Under the pieces are notes generated by a model. It did not search any database, had not been told where the DNA came from, and saw only the letters and a list, made by a program, of their open reading frames with translations. This document shows, piece after piece, positions 57,247 to 64,000 of a DNA stretch of 64,000 nt; the first letter of the stretch is position 1, and every line of letters starts with the position of its first letter. Location of the stretch: positions 1 through 64,000 of the forward strand of contig NZ_JBJQOQ010000024.1 in NCBI RefSeq assembly GCF_046036945.1. The letters are read 5' to 3'. The translations under genes and the position numbers were made by a program. The DNA is from Brevibacillus_C sp046036945. GTDB lineage: Bacteria > Bacillota > Bacilli > Brevibacillales > Brevibacillaceae.

Positions 57247-57273
57247 CACGTGCGAACGGTCAAAAAGGTTACA
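57247..57273 (-). promoter_or_regulatory. ECF-type autoregulatory promoter of the sigma operon
   Basis: On the minus strand TGTAACC (57267-57273) and CGTG (57247-57250) are separated by 16 bp. This is the TGAAAC-N16/17-CGT class used by ECF sigmas, with T for A at the third position, and it is shared with the site at 44851-44877. Confidence 0.65.
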
Positions 57274-57307
57274 TGAAAATTCCTGTTTTGTACGGGGGGA
57301 TATAAAA

Positions 57308-57347
57308 ACGGACAGGCAGCGGAACCCTCTGCCTGTCCGTTTTTTTC
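57308..57347. terminator. Terminator downstream of pyk
   Basis: Stem ACGGACAGGCAG (57308-57319) with CTGCCTGTCCGT (57329-57340), with T-runs on both sides. It starts 8 bases after the pyk stop. Confidence 0.92.
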
Positions 57348-57354
57348 TGTGAGC

Positions 57355-59109
57355 CTACAGCACGCGCGTCATGCCCGTATAGATGTGGCCGCGCTCCGAA
57401 TCAACCGTGACGACCGCCCCGTCGCGCAAGAGCCCGGTAGCATTCTCAACGCCGACGATGACCGGGACGCTGAGGTTGAGGCCGACGATCGCGGCGTGAG
57501 ACGTCAAACCGCCTTCCTCGGTGATGACCGCGCCTGCGCGTTTAAACGCCTCGATCATGTCGGAATCCGTGCCGATCGTGACCAGGATCGCACCGTCTTC
57601 GACACGCTCCAGCGCCTCTTTGGCTGAACGGGCGATGACGACTTTCCCCGTCACCACTTTTCGGCCAATTCCCTGGCCTTTGGCGATAATATCGCCAATG
57701 ACGTGGATCTTCATCAGATTGGTTGTCCCGGTTTCCCGCACGGGCACCCCTGCTGTGATGATGACCAGGTCGCCGTGGCGGGCCAATCCTGATTTTACAG
57801 CCTCTTCAACGGATTGCTCCAGCATGTCATCCGTCGTATTGGCGATGGCCCCGAGTATCGGGTAGACGCCGTTCGTCAGGGAGAGGCGGCGCAGGACGCC
57901 CTCGTGCGGAGTGACGGCGATAATCGGCGCTTTTGGCCGGTATTTGGATACCATCCTCGCCGTGTGACCAGACTCGGTGGCGGTAATGATCGAGGCCGCT
58001 TCCAGATCCAGGGCTGCACTGGCGACAGCCTGGCTGATCGCATCCGGGATCGTGACCCGCCCTTGTGCCTTGTGGGCCGATAAAATCTCGCGGTAGTTCA
58101 ACTCCTGTTCGGTGCGAAGCGCGATCCGATTCATCGTCTCGACCGATTCTAACGGATACTTGCCGGCAGCCGTCTCGCCAGAAAGCATGATCGCATCTGT
58201 CCCGTCGAAAATCGCGTTGGCTACGTCACTCGCCTCCGCTCTGGTCGGACGCGGGTTGCGCTGCATCGAATCCAGCATCTGTGTCGCGGTGATGACCGGC
58301 TTGCCCAGCTCATTGCATTTGGCGATCAGCATTTTTTGCACCAGCGGCACCTCTTCGGCAGGAATCTCCACACCGAGGTCGCCGCGCGCCACCATCAGGC
58401 CATCGGTAACAGCGAGAATCTCGTCGATGTTCTGAACGCCCTCTTCATTCTCAATCTTGGCGATGATGTCAATCGCCGCTCCGTACCGCTCGAGAATTTC
58501 GCGAATTTCCAGGATGTCCGCCGCCTTGCGGACAAAGGACGCTGCGATAAAATCGATTCCCTGCTCGATGCCAAAGGCGATATCCTGGGCGTCTTTTTCC
58601 GTGATCCCCGGCAGATTGATTTTGACTCCCGGTACGTTTACGCCTTTCTTGCTCTTCAAGGTACCGCCGTTTTTAATCCGGCAGATGATCTCTGTGCCTT
58701 CCAGCTTTTCCACGGTCAAGCCGATCAAGCCGTCATCTATCAGAATCGTGCTGCCTACTTGAACGTCCTGGGGCAGTTCTTTGTATGTAATCGAAACCCG
58801 TTCTTTCGTGCCCGGTACGTCTTCCGTCGTCAAGGTGATCGTATGGCCCTCCTGCAGTTCTACACTGTCGACGGCGAGGCTCCCCGTGCGAATCTCGGGA
58901 CCTTTGGTATCGAGCAGGATCCCGATGTGCTTGCCGCACTCCCGGGCAGCTTGCCGAATGTTGGTGATCCGGGCGGCGTGCTCTTCGTGCGAGCCGTGAG
59001 AAAAGTTGAGACGTGCCACATTCATTCCCGCGTTGATCAGTTTTTTCAGCATCTCTACGGATTCGCTTGCCGGACCGATGGTACAAACTATTTTCGCCTT
59101 GCGTAACAA
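57355..59109 (-). CDS. pyk: Pyruvate kinase
   Basis: A 584-residue enzyme making pyruvate and ATP from PEP. The start RKAKIVCTIGPASES is typical. Active-site segments are NVARLNFSHGSHEEHAARIT, LLDTKGPEIRTG, DGLMVARGDLGVEIPAEEVP and VITATQMLDSM. After the allosteric C domain it has the extra PEP-utiliser-like domain of Bacillus enzymes (GAILVTIGTDSDMIEAFKRA, EEGGLTSHAAIVGLNLSVPV) with the Thr-Ser-His-Ala motif. The start is TTG 59109, with GGGGGAG and 8-nt spacing; TTG 59112 is equally conceivable. It is downstream of pfkA by about 50 bp. Confidence 0.97.
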   Translation of the reverse strand: MLRKAKIVCTIGPASESVEMLKKLINAGMNVARLNFSHGSHEEHAARITNIRQAARECGKHIGILLDTKGPEIRTGSLAVDSVELQEGHTITLTTEDVPGTKERVSITYKELPQDVQVGSTILIDDGLIGLTVEKLEGTEIICRIKNGGTLKSKKGVNVPGVKINLPGITEKDAQDIAFGIEQGIDFIAASFVRKAADILEIREILERYGAAIDIIAKIENEEGVQNIDEILAVTDGLMVARGDLGVEIPAEEVPLVQKMLIAKCNELGKPVITATQMLDSMQRNPRPTRAEASDVANAIFDGTDAIMLSGETAAGKYPLESVETMNRIALRTEQELNYREILSAHKAQGRVTIPDAISQAVASAALDLEAASIITATESGHTARMVSKYRPKAPIIAVTPHEGVLRRLSLTNGVYPILGAIANTTDDMLEQSVEEAVKSGLARHGDLVIITAGVPVRETGTTNLMKIHVIGDIIAKGQGIGRKVVTGKVVIARSAKEALERVEDGAILVTIGTDSDMIEAFKRAGAVITEEGGLTSHAAIVGLNLSVPVIVGVENATGLLRDGAVVTVDSERGHIYTGMTRVL

Positions 59110-59160
59110 CAAAATAACTCCCCCTTGCCAAATGGTTTCCATCAGGGCACACACGCTTTC

Positions 59161-60120
59161 CTAGATGGAGAGCGTGCGAGCCAGCTGGTAAACGGACAAA
59201 TTAAGCTGGTGTTTCTGTGCCAGTGCTTCGTCGATATCGATGTCAACGATCTCATTGTTCTGAATTCCGACCATGCGGTCCGCTTTGCCCTCGATCAACA
59301 AATCGACGGCTGCGGCACCCATCCTGCTGGCCAACATGCGGTCAAAGGCAGTCGGCGATCCTCCGCGCTGGATGTGGCCGAGCACGGTTACCCGTGTCTC
59401 CCAGCCGGTCCGCTTTTTGATCTCATCAGCGTAATGGGCAGCGCTGCCGACACCTTCGGCGACGATGATAATCGAATGCTTCTTGCCGCGGCGGTAGCCG
59501 GAATAGAGCCTCTCCACGATGTCGTCCATATCCTGGTCCGCTTCCGGGATCATGATCGATTCCGCACCCGCAGCCAGGCCGGCCCACAGCGCGAGATCGC
59601 CGGCGTCCCGTCCCATTACCTCAATAATGTACGTCCGCTCATGCGAGGTAGCCGTATCGCGGATCTTATCGATCGCATCGACGATGGTATTGAGTGCGGT
59701 ATCAAAGCCGATCGTAAAGTCGGTGCAGGGAATGTCGTTGTCAATCGTCCCCGGTATGCCAATCGTCGGAAAACCCTTTTTGGTCAACTGCTGGGCCCCG
59801 CGAAAAGAGCCGTCGCCGCCGATCACAATCAAGCCTTCGATGCCGTGCTTGCGAAGCTGCTCCACCGCTTTTAACTGGCCTGCCTCGCTCTTGAACTCCT
59901 CGCTCCTCGCCGAATAGAGCATCGTTCCACCGCGATGGATGATGTCGCCGACGGAACCGATCGACAGCTCCTGCATGTCTCCCTGCATTAATCCAGTATA
60001 CCCGTGGTAAACCCCGTATACTTGTATCTCGTGAAAAGCGGCCCGGCGGACAGCGGCACGAATCGCTGCGTTCATTCCCGGAGCGTCGCCGCCGCTGGTT
60101 AATACCGCTATTTTCCTCAT
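59161..60120 (-). CDS. pfkA: 6-phosphofructokinase
   Basis: A 319-residue ATP-dependent PfkA, identical in length to that of B. subtilis. AVLTSGGDAPGMNAAIRAAV binds ATP, IGGDGSFRGAQQL and GIPGTIDNDIPCTDFTIGFD hold the catalytic Asp, EVMGRDAGDLALWAGLA the fructose-6-phosphate site, and VLGHIQRGGSPTAFDR the effector/subunit contacts. ATG 60120 is preceded by GAGGTGAT; the earlier in-frame ATGs lie within this ribosome site. It forms the glycolytic pfkA-pyk operon. Confidence 0.97.
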   Translation of the reverse strand: MRKIAVLTSGGDAPGMNAAIRAAVRRAAFHEIQVYGVYHGYTGLMQGDMQELSIGSVGDIIHRGGTMLYSARSEEFKSEAGQLKAVEQLRKHGIEGLIVIGGDGSFRGAQQLTKKGFPTIGIPGTIDNDIPCTDFTIGFDTALNTIVDAIDKIRDTATSHERTYIIEVMGRDAGDLALWAGLAAGAESIMIPEADQDMDDIVERLYSGYRRGKKHSIIIVAEGVGSAAHYADEIKKRTGWETRVTVLGHIQRGGSPTAFDRMLASRMGAAAVDLLIEGKADRMVGIQNNEIVDIDIDEALAQKHQLNLSVYQLARTLSI

Positions 60121-60318
60121 CGTCATCACCTCGAATATCTCATGGGTTTAGCATGGCTCGTTTTGTTTACTGTATGTAACAAAAGCTTCCTCCAACAGTA
60201 CTGTTATAGTCCATTAATGATATCTGTTATACCAATAACGCCCAATGTGTTATACTGTTGAAAAAATTGCTTTTATTACTGCGCTTCCGATTGTATCAGA
60301 TTTTACCTTGATTTTAAA

Positions 60319-60353
60319 GTAAAAAACGCCTCCCTGATTTTATAGGGAAGCGT
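60319..60353 (-). terminator. Terminator of accA
   Basis: ACGCCTCCCT (60326-60335) pairs with AGGGAAGCGT (60344-60353), one G-T pair, followed on the minus strand by six T. The accA stop codon lies inside the stem-loop. Confidence 0.88.
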
Positions 60354-61296
60354 AATAACCGATTTGTTTAAACTTGTTGTAGCGATGCTGTACCAGTTCA
60401 TCAGGCGTCATTTTATCCAACTGTTCTAGTCCCAGGACCAACTGCTGTTTGACCAGCTCCGCCTGCTTCGCCGGATCGCGATGAGCGCCGCCGAACGGTT
60501 CTTCGATGACACCGTCGATCACGTTCAGCTCAAGCAGGTCAGCGGCAGTGATTTTCATCGACTCCGCCGCCCTCATCGCCAAGCTGGCATCCTTCCACAG
60601 CAGTGCTGCTGCTCCCTCCGGCGAGATCACGGAGTAGACAGAGTTCTCCAGCATGTAGATCAGATTTCCAACACTGATCGCCAGTGCGCCGCCGCTGCCG
60701 CCTTCACCGGTTACAACACAAAGTATCGGCACGCGGAACTGGGCCATTTCACGCAGATTGCGGGCAATCGCCTCGCTCTGTCCGCGTTCCTCCGCCGCTT
60801 TTCCGGGATAGGCACCAGAGGTGTTGATAAAGCAGAGTATCGGGCGGCCAAACTTATCCGCCTGCTCCATCAACCGCAGCGCCTTGCGGTATCCCTCCGG
60901 ATGCGGCATGCCAAAATTACGGTTGATGTTGTCCTTGGTATCTTTGCCTTTTTGGTGTCCGATCACGGTGACCGGTCGGCCGTTTAATCTGGCGACTCCG
61001 CCGACGATCGCAGCGTCGTCCCCGTAGAACCGATCGCCGTGCAGCTCCATAAAGTCGGTGAAAATAAAACGGATGTAATCAAGCGTAGTCGGACGTTCCG
61101 GGTGACGGGCGATCTGGACGCGATGCCACGGCGTCAACTGCCCGTATATTTGCTCTGCCAGGTCTTTGGCTTTCTGTTCCAGGCGCACCACTTCATCCGA
61201 GAAGTCGATTCCCTTCTCCTCCGTAAACCTGCGCAGTTCCTTTATCTTCTCATGGAGTTCTACCAGCGGTTTTTCAAAAGGGAGTTCACCTGCCAT
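60340..61296 (-). CDS. accA: Acetyl-CoA carboxylase carboxyltransferase subunit alpha
   Basis: A 318-residue subunit transferring carboxyl from biotin to acetyl-CoA. ELPFEKPLVELHEKIKELRR is the typical N-terminal helix, GRPVTVIGHQKGKDTKDNIN and NFGMPHPEGYRKALRLM the CoA region, and VTGEGGSGGALAISVGN the oxyanion-hole Gly motif. ATG 61296 has GGTGGAG and lies inside the end of accD (11-bp overlap), giving coupled, equimolar synthesis. The terminator overlaps its stop. Confidence 0.97.
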   Translation of the reverse strand: MAGELPFEKPLVELHEKIKELRRFTEEKGIDFSDEVVRLEQKAKDLAEQIYGQLTPWHRVQIARHPERPTTLDYIRFIFTDFMELHGDRFYGDDAAIVGGVARLNGRPVTVIGHQKGKDTKDNINRNFGMPHPEGYRKALRLMEQADKFGRPILCFINTSGAYPGKAAEERGQSEAIARNLREMAQFRVPILCVVTGEGGSGGALAISVGNLIYMLENSVYSVISPEGAAALLWKDASLAMRAAESMKITAADLLELNVIDGVIEEPFGGAHRDPAKQAELVKQQLVLGLEQLDKMTPDELVQHRYNKFKQIGYYASL

Positions 61297-62188
61297 CTTC
61301 TCCACCCCCTGGCTGTGTATGCATCGCGACCAGCTTGCTGAGCGTCTCGCGCAGGTCTTTGCGGTGAACAACCATGTCCAGCTGGCCGTGTTTCAGCAGA
61401 AATTCCGCCGTTTGAAAGTCTTTCGGCAATTCCTGACGGATCGTCTGTTCGATGATTCGCCGGCCGGCAAATCCGATTAGCGCGCCCGGTTCGGCGATGT
61501 TGTAGTCCCCGAGGGAAGCAAAACTGGCGGAAACACCGCCTGTCGTCGGATTGGTCAGAACGGAGATAAACAGCAGCCGTTCTTCGCTGAGACGGGCCAA
61601 AGCCGCACTCGCCTTCGCCATCTGCATCAGGCTGAGCACGCCTTCCTGCATGCGGGCTCCGCCTGATGCAGAGAAGAGAATAAACGGCCTTCTCCGTTCG
61701 ATCGCCCGTTCAATCGCCCGCGCAATTTTTTCGCCTACGACTGAACCCATGCTGCCCATGCGAAAACGCGAATCCATCACCCCGATCACAATCGGGTTGC
61801 CATCTAATAATCCTTCACCGGTCACGACCGCCTCTTTCAGGTCGGTCGCTTCCATGTCTTTTTCCAATTTATCCAGATATCCCGGAAATCCGAGCGGATT
61901 GTCGGAGCACAGCTCAGCATCAAATTCTTCCGTCAGCGCGCCGCCGTCCAAAAGAGACTGCAAGCGCTCCGGAGCAGACAGGGAAAAATGATACTGGCAG
62001 CTGCGGCATACCCGCAGATTTTTCTCCAGGTCTTTCGAGTAGTGGATCGCCCCGCAGCGGGGACATTTATTCATTAAACCTTCCGGTACCTCTTTTTGCT
62101 CCACGGCGGTTTCGCGTACTGCCGGCCGCAGTGACTGGGTGGGGACCGTAGCAAACTTCCTTTTTTTTCCAAAAAGATCTTTTAGCAC
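61286..62188 (-). CDS. accD: Acetyl-CoA carboxylase carboxyltransferase subunit beta
   Basis: A 300-residue subunit. The N-terminal zinc ribbon is CPRCGAIHYSKDLEKNLRVC with CRSC. The crotonase-fold core includes FRMGSMGSVVGEKIARAIER, FSASGGARMQEGVLSLMQMA and LTNPTTGGVSASFASLGDYN. A GTG start with GAGGTG. It forms the carboxyltransferase with AccA for malonyl-CoA synthesis. A small conserved gene lies 22 bp upstream on the same strand. Confidence 0.97.
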   Translation of the reverse strand: MLKDLFGKKRKFATVPTQSLRPAVRETAVEQKEVPEGLMNKCPRCGAIHYSKDLEKNLRVCRSCQYHFSLSAPERLQSLLDGGALTEEFDAELCSDNPLGFPGYLDKLEKDMEATDLKEAVVTGEGLLDGNPIVIGVMDSRFRMGSMGSVVGEKIARAIERAIERRRPFILFSASGGARMQEGVLSLMQMAKASAALARLSEERLLFISVLTNPTTGGVSASFASLGDYNIAEPGALIGFAGRRIIEQTIRQELPKDFQTAEFLLKHGQLDMVVHRKDLRETLSKLVAMHTQPGGGEDGR

Positions 62189-62210
62189 AGTAACACCTCA
62201 CTAATACGGT

Positions 62211-62393
62211 TCAGTGAAGAATCGTGCCCAGGATCTCGTGAACTTCGTGAACCTCGCTTTCCGGCACCAGTATCTCGTACTGCTTGGACACCTTCGCCTC
62301 ACGAACCTTCACAAGAAATCCTTCAGCTGTCAAACGATGTTGAATGCGTTCGGCGATTCTTGCACTGGGAGCGATGTAGATGACAGTCCACAT
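62211..62393 (-). CDS. Conserved small protein upstream of accDA
   Basis: A 60-residue protein starting MWTVIYIAPSARIAERIQHR (ATG 62393, GGAGG with 9-nt spacing) and continuing TAEGFLVKVREAKVSKQYEI and LVPESEVHEVHEILGTILH. The beta-alpha-beta-beta-alpha pattern looks like a small ferredoxin-like/DUF2007-type fold that may bind a ligand. I recall similar short proteins in this position in Paenibacillaceae, but cannot verify it here. The biochemical function is unknown. It is co-directional with accD and probably in the same transcript. Confidence 0.7.
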   Translation of the reverse strand: MWTVIYIAPSARIAERIQHRLTAEGFLVKVREAKVSKQYEILVPESEVHEVHEILGTILH

Positions 62394-62467
62394 TGCTGAC
62401 TTCCTCCTCATACCCGCTTAAAACAAACCTGCATCATCATATCACAGCGCTTGTCATTCCCGCAAAT

Positions 62468-63139
62468 CTAAAGTTTGCTATTCTCCAGATGCAGTCTCAT
62501 CCTTTCGGCTGCCGCTTCCTCGTCTCCCGAACGGATCGCCTCCAAGATTTGTTCGTGTTCTTCCAAGGCCGTTTTCGCCCGTCCTTCACGGGACAGCGAA
62601 CTGCTGCGGGCGCTTTCGCTGTACTCGACAAGCGGTGCCCAAATGCGATGCAGGACTGAATTGCGGCTGGAACGGCAGATGACGCGGTGAAACAAGTAGT
62701 CTTCCTCTGTCGGGATTTCCCCTTTTGCCAGCCGTTCCCATGAGGCGGCGAGAATCCGCTCCATCTCCTCAAAGTGTTTTGCGGCCGCCCGCCGGCAGGC
62801 CAGGCGGACCGCATCCAGTTCGAGAATTTTCCTCATCTCGATCAGATCTTTTTTCGTTTTGGCATCGCGCAATAAAAAGTAGCCCAGGATGTCGATAAAA
62901 CGATTATGCCGATAGTTTTTAAGGAAAGTGCCCTCGCCCCGCCGCGTTTCGATCAGACCGAGCAGCTCCAGCGCTCGCAGTGCCTCCCTGACCGAAGAGC
63001 GGCCGACGCCAAGCTGATCGGAAAGCTCCCGCTCCGAGGGCAGCTTGTCGCCTACCCGTAAATTGTCCCGCTGTACGATCTCATTGATTTGCAAAAGAAT
63101 TCCCTCGTACACCTTGCGATTTTCAGATGAGTCGAGCAC
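62468..63139 (-). CDS. FadR-type GntR family regulator (GntR-FCD)
   Basis: A 223-residue regulator. The N-terminal winged HTH is LRVGDKLPSERELSDQLGVG with RSSVREALRALELLGLIETR and RGEGTFLK. The C-terminal helical FCD domain has MRKILELDAVRLACRRAA, HRVICRSSRNSVLHRIW and LEEHEQILEAIRSGDEEAAA, with Asp/His residues for a metal. The start is GTG 63139, with GGGGGAGGA and 9-nt spacing; longer in-frame starts would run over the ribosome site. It lies between the malic enzyme and acc genes, and probably controls the malic enzyme or acetyl-CoA carboxylation in response to an organic acid or acyl effector. Confidence 0.9.
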   Translation of the reverse strand: MLDSSENRKVYEGILLQINEIVQRDNLRVGDKLPSERELSDQLGVGRSSVREALRALELLGLIETRRGEGTFLKNYRHNRFIDILGYFLLRDAKTKKDLIEMRKILELDAVRLACRRAAAKHFEEMERILAASWERLAKGEIPTEEDYLFHRVICRSSRNSVLHRIWAPLVEYSESARSSSLSREGRAKTALEEHEQILEAIRSGDEEAAAERMRLHLENSKL

Positions 63140-63194
63140 GTCATCCACTCCTCCCCCTCGGGCATGGCCCTGCTTGCTGACCAACCGCTCAGGC

Positions 63195-64000
63195 TTATTG
63201 ATGAGAAATAGACGCGAGCCTAAATGTCTTTTCTTTTACTTCTTCCGGATCGACCGTATTGCGGGCAACGCCGGTTTCCATCGCTGCTTTGGCAACTGCT
63301 GCCGCGACATGAGGTGCGACTCTCGGATCAAACGGCGCCGGGATCACCTTGTCTGCAGACAGTTCGTCATCGCTTACCAGATCGGCAATCGCGTAGACGG
63401 CTGCCAGTTTCATCTCTTCGTTGATGCTGGTCGCATGCGTATCAAGCGCGCCGCGGAATATTCCCGGGAAGGCGAGTACGTTATTCACCTGGTTCGGGAA
63501 GTCGGAACGCCCCGTACCGATGACGGCTGCTCCCGCTTGCTTGGCTTCATCCGGCATGATCTCCGGAACCGGGTTGGCCATCGCAAAGATAATCGCATCG
63601 CGGTTCATCGACTCTACCATCTCCACTGTGACGGCCCCTGCCACAGATACCCCGATAAAGACGTCTGCGCCTTTCATCGCATCGGCCAGGTCACCCTGCA
63701 GCTTGGAGCGGTTGGTGATTTTGGCGATTTCTTCCTTGATCGGATTCATGCCGAAGGTCCGGCCTTCGTAGATGATCCCTTTCGTATCGCACATGATGAC
63801 TTCTTTTACGCCCATTTTGACCAGCAGCTTGATGATAGCGATCCCGGCCGCACCTGCACCGTTGGCGACGACGCGAATCTCGTCGAGACGCTTGTTGGTC
63901 ACCTTGAGCGCGTTGATCAGCCCGGCGGCGGTAACGATCGCGGTGCCATGTTGATCGTCGTGGAAGACGGGGATGTCTGCCTCTTTTTTCAGCCGCTCCT
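63195..64000 (-). CDS. ytsJ: NAD(P)-dependent malic enzyme, C-terminal part (cut by window edge)
   Basis: About 267 residues are visible; the frame runs open to the right edge, so the N-terminus is missing. IPVFHDDQHGTAIVTAAGLI with the metal-binding Asp-Asp is the malic-enzyme signature, followed by the Rossmann segment RVVANGAGAAGIAIIKLL and ADVFIGVSVAGAVTVEMVES. FAMANPVPEIMPDEAKQAGA and ATSINEEMKLAAVYAIADLV complete the small prokaryotic malic enzyme. It decarboxylates malate to pyruvate. The position beside accD matches B. subtilis ytsJ, though a GntR gene is inserted here. The GTG near 63902 is internal, not the start. Confidence 0.93.
   Translation of the reverse strand, partial: ERLKKEADIPVFHDDQHGTAIVTAAGLINALKVTNKRLDEIRVVANGAGAAGIAIIKLLVKMGVKEVIMCDTKGIIYEGRTFGMNPIKEEIAKITNRSKLQGDLADAMKGADVFIGVSVAGAVTVEMVESMNRDAIIFAMANPVPEIMPDEAKQAGAAVIGTGRSDFPNQVNNVLAFPGIFRGALDTHATSINEEMKLAAVYAIADLVSDDELSADKVIPAPFDPRVAPHVAAAVAKAAMETGVARNTVDPEEVKEKTFRLASISHQ

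Overview
The window looks like a chromosomal segment of a spore-forming Bacillales, most probably a Brevibacillus-like member of the Paenibacillaceae. This is inferred from gene order and protein character; no database was searched. Two long stretches follow the Bacillus core order on the minus strand: dnaI-dnaB-nrdR ... gapB ... coaE-mutM-polA, then phoR-phoP, mdh-icd-citZ, ytvI/fxsA, pyk-pfkA, accA-accD and a malic enzyme. Base composition is moderately GC-rich in the core genes and visibly AT-richer in several accessory blocks (about 4.4-5.4 kb and 6.6-12.5 kb).

Layout. 0-2.4 kb: the N-terminus of a TnpB protein cut by the window edge, then a MarR regulator divergent from an MFS pump. 2.4-5.4 kb: htpG under an exact CIRCE element and an unknown exported protein. 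5.6-15 kb: an accessory locus with a formylglycine-generating enzyme, a Cys-type sulfatase carrying the matching C-x-P-S-R motif, a nucleoside hydrolase, an MHS-type importer, two paralogous ROK regulators and a split chromate-transporter pair. 15-20 kb: a Fur-box-controlled siderophore ABC importer divergent from a ferredoxin/flavodoxin-NADP reductase, then tRNA-Ala(GGC). 20.4-25 kb: a self-contained SDR/TetR operon, a DODA-type dioxygenase, an azoreductase with an HxlR-type operator (with a decayed YodB-like HxlR fragment nearby), a DUF218 protein and a small zinc ribbon. 25-44 kb: the replication and repair core (dnaI, dnaB, nrdR, coaE, mutM, polA) and gapB, interspersed with a peptide-binding lipoprotein, an HD-GYP protein, a YcdB/SLH surface protein, a chemoreceptor, a glycosyltransferase and a small lytic transglycosylase. 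44-64 kb: a degraded small exported gene, phoPR, a coiled-coil protein with 42-bp tandem repeats, the TCA genes mdh-icd-citZ, an ECF sigma/anti-sigma pair, glycolysis (pyk, pfkA), acetyl-CoA carboxylase carboxyltransferase and a partial malic enzyme.

How the genes work together. The 6-12 kb locus reads as a catabolic unit: import a sulfated compound, desulfate it with an enzyme activated by the neighbouring FGE, split an N-glycosidic bond, and sense sugar or product through the ROK regulators. The carbon-core genes form the citrate-synthase branch, lower glycolysis, the gluconeogenic GAPDH and the first step of fatty-acid synthesis, with plausible CcpN control of gapB.

Points most worth following: the FGE-sulfatase-nucleoside hydrolase locus; a repeat found twice just downstream of terminators; matching ECF-type promoters 12 kb apart; CIRCE on htpG; and a contig-join artefact at the single N (48189), where 127 bases are exactly duplicated and break the coiled-coil gene.
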